This document shows, one piece after another, positions 54,869-64,000 of a stretch of 64,000 nucleotides of DNA. The stretch spans positions 14,788,975 through 14,852,974 of the forward strand of contig OZ018409.1 in the NCBI GenBank assembly GCA_963969595.1, read 5' to 3'. Origin of the DNA: Neckera pumila. Its lineage: Eukaryota; Streptophyta; Bryopsida; Hypnales; Neckeraceae. Numbering within the stretch: position 1 is the first letter of the stretch; each line of letters starts with the position of its first letter. The notes under the pieces are model-generated. The model saw nothing but the letters and a program-made list of their open reading frames with translations. It was not told where the DNA came from and searched no databases. Made by a program: the position numbers and the translations under genes.

Positions 54869-55704
54869 TAACAAGGAGAATTAACCAATTACAATTGGAA
54901 CAAGGAAAGGAAAAGGATTGACCGACTATTCTTTCCAAATATAAAGAATCGAACATACGCAAAAGTGGAGGGAGCGCATCAACAAGGCATGGACTTCACG
55001 ATCTAGATGGAGCATGAGACCATCGATGATTCCAAGGTGCGTTCTTAATTCTCACTCTCTAATTGTGTTTTAGATTTTAATTAAGTTAGATTTGCTTTCA
55101 AAACCTAGAGCCGAATTTAGAACATAGAATCAGACCTTAGGAGGATTTAATTAGTGAAATTAGAATTTAAAATTAAATATAGAATTCTCCTAGCTTTCCG
55201 AGAAGACATTAAACATAGAAATCCGATAAAAATGGAGAAAATAGTGAGAAAATGAAGTTGACATAAGAAACGAATGAAAAAATTAGAAAATCATCCAAAA
55301 GAATATTCTAAAGGAATTTTAGGATCTAAATTAGAGTAGGAAATTGAGAAGGAAATTACAACCTTAGAGATTTAAAGTAGAATCCTACAAAGAATTAAAT
55401 CCAAGTAAGTTTTTTTGGTCCGAAGTAAATAAGAATTAGGTGAAATCTAAATTCACCTAAACAACCTTTACTTTGGGTAAAAAACATTAACCTTGGTTTT
55501 AACTTCCACGATAGAAATTAACCACCACGTCAAATTAATTTAACCAACTCAGTAGAAGTCGAAAAAGAATCAACTATCGAAATCTTACCACAACTGTTGT
55601 AAAATTGATTGATAAATTAACCTAGAAATTACCAGAGAGGATTAGTAGGGAAAAAGTCAAAAGTAATTAGTACTTTAGATTTATCTCGAGAATAGGTAAA
55701 AGTT

Positions 55705-56032
55705 AGAGTAAATTTTGAGGAACCGTTAATCGGTTAAAATTTACTAAAAATTTTTAGCTTTAAGTAATTGAATTTTTAACAAAGGTAGAAAATTTAGAAA
55801 GGAAGTTAGAATAATTTACCAAGAGGAGTAAAAGCTCAAGGTAAATTTAGATGAACCGATAGTCGGTCAAAATTTACCTAGAACCTTACAAACTAAAAAT
55901 CATAATTTACCAAGGTAGAAAATCTTAATAGGAAGTTAGATAATTTAATAAAAGAAGATAAAACCATTAGGAAAAGATGAAATCTAGGGTAAATTTTGAT
56001 GAACCGCTGAATCGGTCAAAATTCACCAAAGA
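55705..56032. repeat. Three spaced hairpin repeats
   Basis: GTAAATTTTGAGGAACCGTT, GTAAATTTAGATGAACCGAT and GTAAATTTTGATGAACCGCT start at about 55708, 55839 and 55989. Each is followed by (A)TCGGT and a complementary AAAATTTAC/AAAATTCAC arm. Confidence 0.8.
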
Positions 56033-56391
56033 TTTTGCAAATCTAAACCAATCCTTAATTCTTGAATCGAAGTAGAAGAATATTAGTAGAAACTAGATAA
56101 TAGAGAGGTTGATTAACAGGGAAAAATTAGAAAATAATAGATTTGATAAGAAAAATAAGGTTAGAATTACAACAAAACGTGCTTTAGATTAGAACTCACA
56201 TTGAATTAACTTAATTAGGCGACAATTGAACGCTTAGGATAAGATAGGACTTCAAAATAGGAAAAAACCCTTAGAATTAAATTAATCCTCCCTCAACTTC
56301 TACTTAGTTACTCACGTTTGTGGTAAAAAAGCTCCATTGCTTGGAAGGCAGCTCGTTTACTACAACCAATCACCCATAGACTTAGATTTAC

Positions 56392-57684
56392 TCATAGAAC
56401 CTGGTTGTGCATGTTAGAATCTAGGGTGGGATTCAAAACACTCACAACCTCCTTAATGTATTTGCTTTGGTTCATAGTGATGGTGCAGGTAGTCCTTTGC
56501 CTTGTAAATTCTATACCAAAACAATAGTGTAGCTCTCCAAGATCTTTCATATCATATTGGCTCTTCAACATCGTTTTCACCTCCTCCATTTTGCTCATGG
56601 TGTTTGTTATGATGATCAAGTCATCCACATAAATAATGAAAATCACCAAGTACGCACTTGTTTGCTTGATGTAGAGAGAGTGGTTTGCATGATTCCTTGT
56701 ATAGTCCTCCCTTGCCAACAATGCATAAACGTCCATATACCATGCTCTTCCCGATTGCCTCAACGCATAGATGACCTTCTTGAGCTTGCACTTGAGGTGT
56801 TCTCGGCCTTTTTGAACAAAGCTCTTGGGTTGGTCCATGTAGATTACCTCCTCAAGGTTTGGATTGAGAAACGTTGTGATGATGTCCATTTGGTGCATCT
56901 CCAAGTCCATTACTGCCTCTATTGCCGTCATGCATCGAATAGTGCAAAACTTGGCCACAGAAGCAAAAGTCTCATTGAAATCCACTCCTTCAACTTGGGA
57001 ATATCTCTTGGCCATCAATCTTGCCTTGTAGCGCACAATGTTGCCCGATGCATCTTTCTTGGTGCAAAACACTCACTTGCATTCAACATTTGCACGATCA
57101 GGAGGAAGCGGAGAGAGTTTCTATGTACCTTTGGTAATAAGTGAGGCATACTCCTTTTGCATGGCTTGCTCCCACTTGTTTGCATCCGGGTTCTTCATGG
57201 CTTTCTTAATGTTGCATGAATCTCTTGCATACGCTACATTAGCATGCTCCATTTATTTTTGAGGTGAAATATGGTTCTTCCACCATTCTCCAGGCGGCTT
57301 GTGCTCCCTTGTGGGATATCTTGGCTCTTTAGAAACATCTCCTTCTCCATCATCTTTGCTTGGTGTCCAACTGGAGGATGTTGTAGACTTCTCCTTGGGT
57401 GTTGGTGGTATCTCCTCTTGACCTCCATATTCTTTTGGCAAAACTTGGATGGTTGGAGATTTGTCCACCCCAAGCTCTAGTCCTCCATTGCTCCCACTTG
57501 GCCACATCTCGAAAGTCGTAGACTCCCCTTGCTTCTCCTCAATGAAGGTGACATCTCGACTCTTGATGATCTTCTTCAACTCCAAACACATAAGCCGGTA
57601 GGCTTTGGAGCCCTCACAATAGCCCAAAAACAAGCACTTGGTGCCCTTCGCATCAAGCTTGGAGTACTTTGGGCTAAAATCCAA
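56392..57684 (-). pseudogene. copia integrase tail and reverse transcriptase, broken
   Basis: The 57684-57253 part is the integrase C-terminal region (CLFLGYCEGSKAYRL) followed by a proline/serine-rich linker. RT starts after a stop near 57252. Its N-terminal region contains two stops replacing the two conserved tryptophans of the family (after ITKGT and after NVECK). The open part 57072-56392 contains YKARLMAKRYSQVEGVDF, the palm motif YVDDLI and LGELHYCFGIE. RNase H is absent. The polymerase motif is intact, but the frame upstream is not. Confidence 0.93.
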
Positions 57685-57687
57685 GGC

Positions 57688-58708
57688 CTAAGCAATGCAT
57701 CCAAAAATGCGCATGTGACCAAGGTTTGGCCTCTTTCCACTCCATGCTTCTTGCAGTGTCATAGATGTTACTGCTATTGTGGGACATCTATTGCATGTGT
57801 AAGCCGCATTCGATATAGCCTCCGCCCAAAGATCATATGTGAGGCCTTGGGCATGCAACATGGCTCGTGCCACCTCCACAAGTGTGCGGTTGGCATGCTC
57901 CGCCACACCGTTTTGCTGTACAGTATAAGGGGTTGATATTTGATGTTGAATGCCATGGTCTCTCATAAAAGTCTCAAAGGCCTTCGTTGTCCGATCTCAA
58001 TACCTTTACCTTTTACCCTGATTTGTTTTCCACAAGGGCCTTCCATGCCTTGAACCTCTCAAAGACATCATTCCTGCTCTTGAGCATGAACACCCAAATC
58101 TTCCTCAAGAGATCATCAATAAAAGTCAAGAAATACCTTACGACGCCTATAGAAGTAGTCTTCATAGGTCCACATACATCGGAGTGCACAATCTCCAACA
58201 CATTGGCTGCCCTTTGTGCTCCATCACTTGGAAATGGTTGCCTTGCTTGCTTGCCTGCAATGCAAGACTCACACTTAAGGTCGCCAGAACTCTTTATCAC
58301 TAGCATGCCATTCACCATGCTTTGAAGTCTCTGCATACTTTTCACATTGAGGTGGCCCAATCTCTTGTGCCATAGCTCCAAAGAGTGTTGGTGGGTGGAT
58401 TCTTGTGCCAAACACGCCATGTTGGTACCATTCACCATTTTGAACTTGAGTTGATACAAGTTGCCTTTTCTCGGTGCGGTGACAATCATTTCTCCATTGG
58501 GTGCGCCCAAAGTACAATCCTTGTTGTTGAATTGCACCTTCAAATCCTGTGACACCAACTTGCTCACAGAAAGCAAGTTGGCATGCAACTTGAGCACATG
58601 CAATGCATCTTGAATGCGAATTTGTCTCAATTGACCCTTCACATCCACCTCCACTACAATGCAACCCATGCCAATGGCCTCCACCACGCCATTGTCATCC
58701 AAATACAC
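57688..58708 (-). pseudogene. copia integrase (zinc-binding domain and catalytic core), broken
   Basis: The first part (58708-58013) carries LWHKRLGHLN followed by CESCIAGKQ, the HHCC zinc-binding domain, and then HSDVCGPM and FLTFIDD of the DDE core. Stops and a frameshift around 57985-58015 interrupt the core near the second catalytic Asp (a RSDN motif is still readable). The second part (57966-57688) has STPYTVQQNGVAE and the downstream alpha helix NRTLVEVARAML. A TAG near 57687 ends it. Core catalytic geometry is therefore split between frames. Confidence 0.9.
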
Positions 58709-59040
58709 CTTTTAATTGCTAATGGGCTCATATGTAAGGAAAGTTTGTCTATGCGGGGTCATGTGTTGAGTAGCACCTAAATTAATGATCCAATGGAGCA
58801 TATTGGTGTTATCATACCCGTCACTAGCCGTAAATACAAAATCATCTTCCATCTCCTTGACATTGGCCTTGTTTGCATTCTCCTTCTTGGGCTACCTACA
58901 ATATCTTGCAAGGTGACCGGGCTTCCCACAATTGTAACACGTGCATGTCTCTTTGCGTTGTTTGAGCTTCTCTTTTGGCCATATCGTGAGAGGAGGGCTG
59001 CCCCTCCATCTTGGGACTCATTCTCCTTCCTCTTAGACAC
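58709..59040 (-). pseudogene. copia nucleocapsid zinc knuckle and protease remnant
   Basis: A CX2CX4HX4C knuckle reads CYNCGKPGHLARYC near 58900-58940. It is followed by a stop, then by a protease-like stretch with ATQHMTPH near 58745-58790. The expected catalytic Asp-Ser-Gly is Asn-Leu-Gly here, so the aspartic protease would be dead. Both changes can be explained by single transitions. A stop (TAA) at about 58709 separates this from integrase. Confidence 0.8.
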
Positions 59041-59609
59041 CTAATGCATCAATCTTGCTATAATTAAAGCAAGAGTGAGCTCCGCCATAGGTCTTGTCTC
59101 TAAAGTGGTGATGAGATACTCATACAAAGGTGGCAAACTCTCAAGGAGAGTCATGACAATATCTCCATCCGTCACGGGCACCTCCAAATATGTGAGTTGG
59201 TCCATAAGCCCTTTCACCTTGTTGATGTGGTCAAACATGTCTTCGCCCTCTTGCATTTTGCACATGAAGAACTTGCGCCGTATAAAGAGCATGTTGGACA
59301 AGCTTTTTGTGTCATAGATGGTGTAAAAAACAAGCCATGCTTCCGCCGGTCCCTTGCATGCTCGAACATGTGCAAGTTGCCTATCTACAAGATTGCAAGC
59401 AATCACAAAGAAGGCCTTCTTGACCCTCTACTCATAGGACTTCTTGACTACTACATCAGCATTGTTTGGAAGAGGCTTTTTGGTGCCCTCCACAATCTCC
59501 CATAATCCTTCTTGGCCAAAATCATCTCCATTTTAAACTTCCAAAGTCCAAAATTGTCTCCATTAAACTTGTCAATGACCCTCACGTCGTCTCCTTCACT
59601 GGTGGTCAT
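59041..59609 (-). pseudogene. copia gag (UBN2-type capsid), frameshifted
   Basis: Starts at an ATG (59609) followed by MTTSEGDD and a KFNGDNFGLWKFKM stretch typical of copia gag N-termini. A frameshift near 59480 separates this from the main capsid part, which includes FYTIYDTKSLSNML, MQEGEDMFDHINKVK and ESLPPLYEYLITTLE. A stop near 59430 (after KKSYE) and another at the end (after LMH) break it further. The zinc knuckle follows at about 58915. Capsid of the intracellular virus-like particle in live elements; non-functional here. Confidence 0.9.
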
Positions 59610-61672
59610 GGTGTAATGACTCCCACCCCAGTGAAAGCCTCTTTCACGTCAAGTCACCATTTCTTGTGGTTGCACCAACTCTATAAGGACCTTAAGTGGT
59701 CCAAATCACTCCAATGAACACTCCAATGCTCTAAATCTCTCAAATCAAATCCTAAGTGGTCTAAATCACTCCAAAGAACTCTCCAATGGTTTGAATATTC
59801 CAACCTCTTAACCTTTCAGTCCTCTCGGCCTTTTAGCGCTCTCGACCCTTTCGATCCTCTCGACCTTTCGGTCCTCTCGAAATTACCCCAAACTTTACTT
59901 GCTTTAAACTCTGCTACTGCTCCTCCAACACACCTTATAAAGAGATCTAACCTCTCATAGCAACTCACATGTGTCGGCCCATAACCTATGGAAGAAAAGA
60001 ACACCAAGCTTAATGTATTCCAATGAAGGGCAATCACAAACAAGCATGAGAAAGGGGTATTAAGCCCATGCAAAGAGATGACCTCTTATACTACTCTACC
60101 AACAAGTGCAATGACTAACTATATGGATTATGTCGCCTCTTAGAGGGCTGCCCAATGTAAATGTCCATTAGTTTGGCTACAAACAATATAAGCCATACTA
60201 CGTACTTTCTTCAACATCATCCACTAGTCATTTGAACTCTTGAGTTTTCAATGGCTACATCAAACAATAAATTTTGCTTTGGTGCCATTATAATGATTAG
60301 TAGTCATTGTTCAATCATTTATTAGTGACCAATCATTTTTTCACTAGTTACATTTAACCTTGTTTTCTACTAGTAGTCATCCCACCAACAATGTACGCAA
60401 CAACATTGCAAGTTTTTGATCTAGTACTAAAGTGTGATTCCAAAGTTGACGTTCAACGTTGCTACTTACCGTTGTCCAGAGTGAAAATTGTTTATAAACA
60501 TGTTTGTTGCTAATTGTTGCATGTATATTTGCTCAAGTATATTACAAAATTAGCATCTTTGCTTGGAAACAGTTGCTAAAGCATTTCCCAAATGAAATGT
60601 TGCATGTAGCTACAAATGTTGCTTAATCTTCTAATTTCAAGTAGTGTTACAATGGGTTCAAGAATGCATTTGAGGCCCAACTATTGGATAACTGAACCGG
60701 TCCTTGTCACATCGGCAACAAGATCTGTCTGACAAACAGAATGGGCCCTATTGTTTGGAGGCAATGGCTGAAGCACGCCTTGTGTTGGAAGTCATCATGC
60801 CTTCAATTCGGATTCAAAAGACCCACCACAGTACAATTCCATTGTGATAACTAATAACTGAAGGCCCTTCCATAAATCGGTACCGCTCTTGTGCCTTGAA
60901 CTTATGCCACGCAATTCAACTTGTAGTAGATCAATCTACATTGACAACCAACCATTAAGGCTTTTCCATTCCACCAATGGAGTCGAAGCGGATCATGTGC
61001 AAAGTGAACTTTGGATATGGTCACTCCACAACCAGACTTAGCAATACCTTGGAGGAGGGACCATCAACATTTCCATGAAGACATTCTTTAGACCCTGTGG
61101 AAGGCATACATTAAGGCCTTTGAATTTACTGATGACTCGCCTCAGCTTATCTCAAGAGCGGGTGCAACATGTGCATGAGTCCTGGCATATGAACTTGGAT
61201 CTCTGTTTGCCATAGCCGAGATTATGATGCAAGTGTAAGTACTTGCTTCTTGAATTTTAATAAAGCCAATTCTTGCTTGCCTACGCATGTAACTTGCTTG
61301 CAGTTATTATAAAATATGTTTGGGTGTTGTTACTAGTGTTGGCTTGCATCACCATTATGTATTAGTCCCCAACAATGTCAAATTTTTTTATACTTGTAGA
61401 TATATGCAACAAATCCGTTTTTTCAAGATGGTGGCTTGAAATCCTAAATCCATGATATTCTTCATTTTTTGATTTTTGTATAATTCAATGTTACAACTGC
61501 GATATTCTAAATCACTCCAATATTACAAAATTGACATAAAAAATAATTGTTCAAACAATATTTTAGAGCCATGCTTAGATCATACAAACTGCGTTATATT
61601 GACAACAATTTCATTGACTATGTCTTTGCGATGTTTATATTTGTCTTCTTGCAATTATAAAGACTAGATGTA
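59610..61672. other. Flank of the copia element, no gene recognised
   Basis: 59.66-59.88 kb repeats CTAAATCACTCCAA-type and CCTCTCGACC-type words. A retrotransposon leader or LTR could lie here, but no matching partner is seen. Confidence 0.35.
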
Positions 61673-62174
61673 TTATGCATCAATTGTGGGCATCGTTGTG
61701 GCCGTGCGTATAGACATTAGAAAACTTGCCCATAGATCACACCAAGAATTACTAAATGCATTAGTGTATTCAATTTCTTTAAGTGGATGTATGCCCCTCC
61801 AAAGGATCAAAATTCTATCTAGTGTATCAGAAGAAATTTCCCTTTCTAGCGTCAACTTGAGAGCATGGCCACTTTCCAACATGATGACGTCTGAATCCTT
61901 TTAAGTGGAGATACATAATAATTTTAGAGGCGCCATGAAGGCAAATACAAGGTCAGAAAGATCCCATATACAATGGTTTATGCAGATGTGGACCGGGTCT
62001 GCGTGGATCTTTTTGTAAGTGAGTATTATATTCAGGTATTGGCACTGTGACCCTCTTCATAATCTTTCTTTCTACTGTTCCTCTCCACATTATGTTCTTG
62101 TTCATAGCCTCATTCCAATAAGAATAAAAGGATTTGTTTGTTTTTTGTACATAGTTTATGTTATTATGTCTCAA
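61673..62174 (-). pseudogene. Possible coding remnant, unknown family
   Basis: Two adjacent - strand stretches are protein-like: 62174-61953 (VPIPEYNTHLQKDPRRPGPH) and 61882-61673 (LEREISSDTLDRILILWRGI). The second extends upstream through a TAA (DLVFAFMAPLKLLCIST then stop). They would need one frame change to join. No family recognised. Confidence 0.25.
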
Positions 62175-62639
62175 GTCAATTAGGCTTCAACAATCAAATC
62201 ACATGGTTGGTGCCAGTGACTTTTCCATGTATATAGGTACTCAATGAATATGCTTTTGTGTTTAGTGTTTGATCTCATGATCTTATAATCCGTTACCCAC
62301 TTTCACTAGGTTTTTATGTCTTCCAACCTAAAAGTTGTTGACACTACATAGTCAAATCCAATGTCCACTTTTAAACAAACGGGGACTCTACTCCCCTGCT
62401 TTAGGATTTAAATGAGTCAGCTCTTTGAACTTAATTGCAATATGAGTCAACTCTTCTACTAAAACTTACTAGTACTGTGACTGACTCAAACCTCACATTG
62501 AGATGAAATTCAATGTTGGTAGGATTGGAAGAACCATAGTTGTCTTCCCAAAGATCCAAACTCAACGATAGCGCGACATCTAGAGGTCACACTATGTCTA
62601 ATAAAGCCCCGCAATGTCTCGTAGAGTCAAATTTATCTT

Positions 62640-63045
62640 TGACTTTTTAAAAATCATCCCCCTTTACCTAGGCCACATGGATGCCATGTGGCATCCGCGT
62701 GGCACATTCAAGGGCACGTGCAGGATACAAGGCAAATGTGATACAAATAGGGGAGACCACGGGTGGGGCAAGGGGTGGCTTTGTATGGGCCATGGGGCAA
62801 TTGCGGGTGCCCAAGAGGTAACTTTGGATGGGCCAAAGAGCGTGTGCTAGTTCCAAGGGTGACGACGGGTGGACAAGGGCCAATTGCGGATGACCAAGAA
62901 GCAGCCGCAGGTTAGCTAGCTAGAGCCACAACACGTGTCTAAAGGTCAAATGCAGATAGTAGCCATGAGGAGACTGCGGGTTGGCAAATTGAGGGGATTT
63001 TGGGTGGGCAAAAGGGTAGGTGCAAATAAAGCGCATGCCAAAGGA
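62640..63045. repeat. G-rich block with imperfect repeats
   Basis: Repeated words such as GGGTGGGGCAAGGGGTGG, CTTTGTATGGGCCA / CTTTGGATGGGCCA and CAATTGCGG(G/A)TG. A hairpin-forming GCCACATGGATGCCATGTGG lies at about 62672. Open frames here reflect the composition. Confidence 0.5.
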
Positions 63046-64000
63046 CAACTACAAGAAGAAAAAAGCCCAATCAATTTTAATCTCCCTTGCAAAATAGAAA
63101 GTATGAAAAATAATAGGTTTCCATCCTTCTTTTCTATTTAAAATCAACATGTCAAACACTATCTTGGAATTTTGTGTAGGCAGGTCATTGCAAAATAGAC
63201 CATATGGTTTTTGTAGCGTTTTGCAAAATACTCCTTTTGGGGGGAGAAAATACTTTATAATTAGAAAAATAATTTAAAAAAATGATCAATGTATAAACCT
63301 TTAAGAAGAAGGTATCCTAGGAAGGAAAAGGAGAGAAAAATTCTCTAAGTAGGAGAACTAGAAAAGTGCAAAATTTCATGAAAATAAATACTTTCACTCT
63401 AATTTTACATTTTGATTTGTGAAAAATAGAATTTTTTTTTAAATTTAAAAATTGACCATTTAGAAAAAATTGATATTTATGAGATTTCACCTAATCAATG
63501 ATCATAGAACCATGTTCAATGTTCAAAAATTGCACGCAATCAAAGTGTTGTTTGTTTCATATAGGGGACAAAAAATAATATATTTTTAGATTTCCTTTAG
63601 TAGATATATGTTGTCCTACTATGCAAATAGACCATAGAAATTTCAGCTCTAGATCATTAAATTTGGAGACTCCTAACGTAGTAAAAATCCCTAAACTTAA
63701 TTTTGTGACAAATTAACAAAAATTATTTTAAAATATAAAATGCTTGTTTTAATTTTCAGAAAAATGAGGGATTAGATTACCATCAAGTTAGACATTTTAA
63801 ATTGGAATTTCAAGTTCAATGGACCTATGCTTCAAAAGTTATAGTGGATGACTACAGAGTCACTCTCACTGTGACAAAAAATAAGACCGGTCTTTCTTGC
63901 AGTGGTCATCTAGGCTTCTATGACCTCAATTTTTGACATGATTTTTTGGAACTATTTATTGAAGATATTAAATCAAATTAGCTTTTAGAGAATATAACTT
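63046..64000. other. AT-rich non-coding, no gene seen
   Basis: No frame or repeat of note. Confidence 0.4.

Larger units (their letters stand above)
53701..56391. other. Purine-skewed non-coding stretch
   Basis: From about 54.2 to 56.3 kb the + strand is strongly A/G-rich (AAATTAGAG-type words). It has a 26-bp tandem repeat at 54802-54868 and three hairpin repeats at 55.70-56.03 kb. No coding sequence. Confidence 0.5.
56392..59609 (-). mobile_element. Ty1/copia LTR retrotransposon, decayed, LTRs not identified
   Basis: Internal region of a copia retrotransposon on the - strand in the usual order gag, protease, integrase, reverse transcriptase. The frame is broken by several stops and at least two frameshifts, so it cannot make a full polyprotein. 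The RNase H part (usual DADWAG region) is missing after about 56330, where AT-rich DNA begins. I could not find matching LTRs on either side. Order and motifs make the superfamily assignment firm; age and boundaries are uncertain. Confidence 0.95.

Noticed and set aside
56557..57144. 195-codon + strand frame
   Set aside because: Antisense shadow of the copia reverse transcriptase.
56392..59609. Stop-codon reassignment (TAG/TAA read as an amino acid)
   Set aside because: Stops in the copia remnant fall at positions expected to hold different residues, frameshifts accompany them, and the phototropin and CK2 frames contain none.

Overview
The window looks like nuclear DNA of a streptophyte (green plant lineage), probably not a seed plant. 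It carries a phototropin-type blue-light receptor gene and a casein kinase 2 alpha gene, each split into short GT-AG exons, plus a decayed Ty1/copia retrotransposon. These sit in AT-rich, repeat-laden, mostly non-coding sequence. I cannot name the species; a charophyte alga, bryophyte, lycophyte or fern would all fit. Only two intact-looking gene bodies are recognisable, and they face each other: phototropin on the + strand (28.65-33.97 kb) and CK2 alpha on the - strand (44.87-41.36 kb).

Layout. 1-7.4 kb: sequence of more balanced composition with fossils of unknown protein genes on the - strand, split by AT-rich tandem repeats. 7.4-27 kb: AT-rich DNA without recognisable genes, packed with transposon-like inverted-repeat elements, a 71-bp tandem repeat and several large hairpins. 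27-34 kb: phototropin upstream region and eight exons covering LOV1, LOV2 and the linker up to the first glycine-loop residues of the kinase domain. 34-41 kb: no kinase exons found; instead a CACTA-like element, a TTAA-flanked element and a small CACTA-like element with an internal minisatellite. 41.4-44.9 kb: complete ten-exon CK2 alpha of 435 residues with a 102-residue N-terminal extension. 45-52 kb: AT-rich, no genes. 52-56.4 kb: an LTR-like block and a purine-skewed stretch with repeated hairpins. 56.4-59.6 kb: decayed copia element on the - strand. 59.6-64 kb: mostly featureless, with weak coding-like fragments and a G-rich block.

Most notable points: (1) the phototropin gene stops at a splice junction just inside the kinase glycine loop and no kinase domain follows in the window, while reading through that donor site meets a stop at once, giving a 623-residue dual-LOV protein; (2) at least six copies of a 0.8-0.94 kb non-coding element have the terminal inverted repeat TTAACCCCTAAAGGACCAA, mostly with TTAA at the outer edges, resembling piggyBac-type insertion; (3) one phototropin intron contains an inverted-repeat insertion that carries a decayed copy of a phototropin exon and its splice acceptor.

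Exon boundaries were placed by hand from GT/AG sites, reading phase and recalled family sequences. No alignment or search was run, so element ends and repeat identities are approximate.
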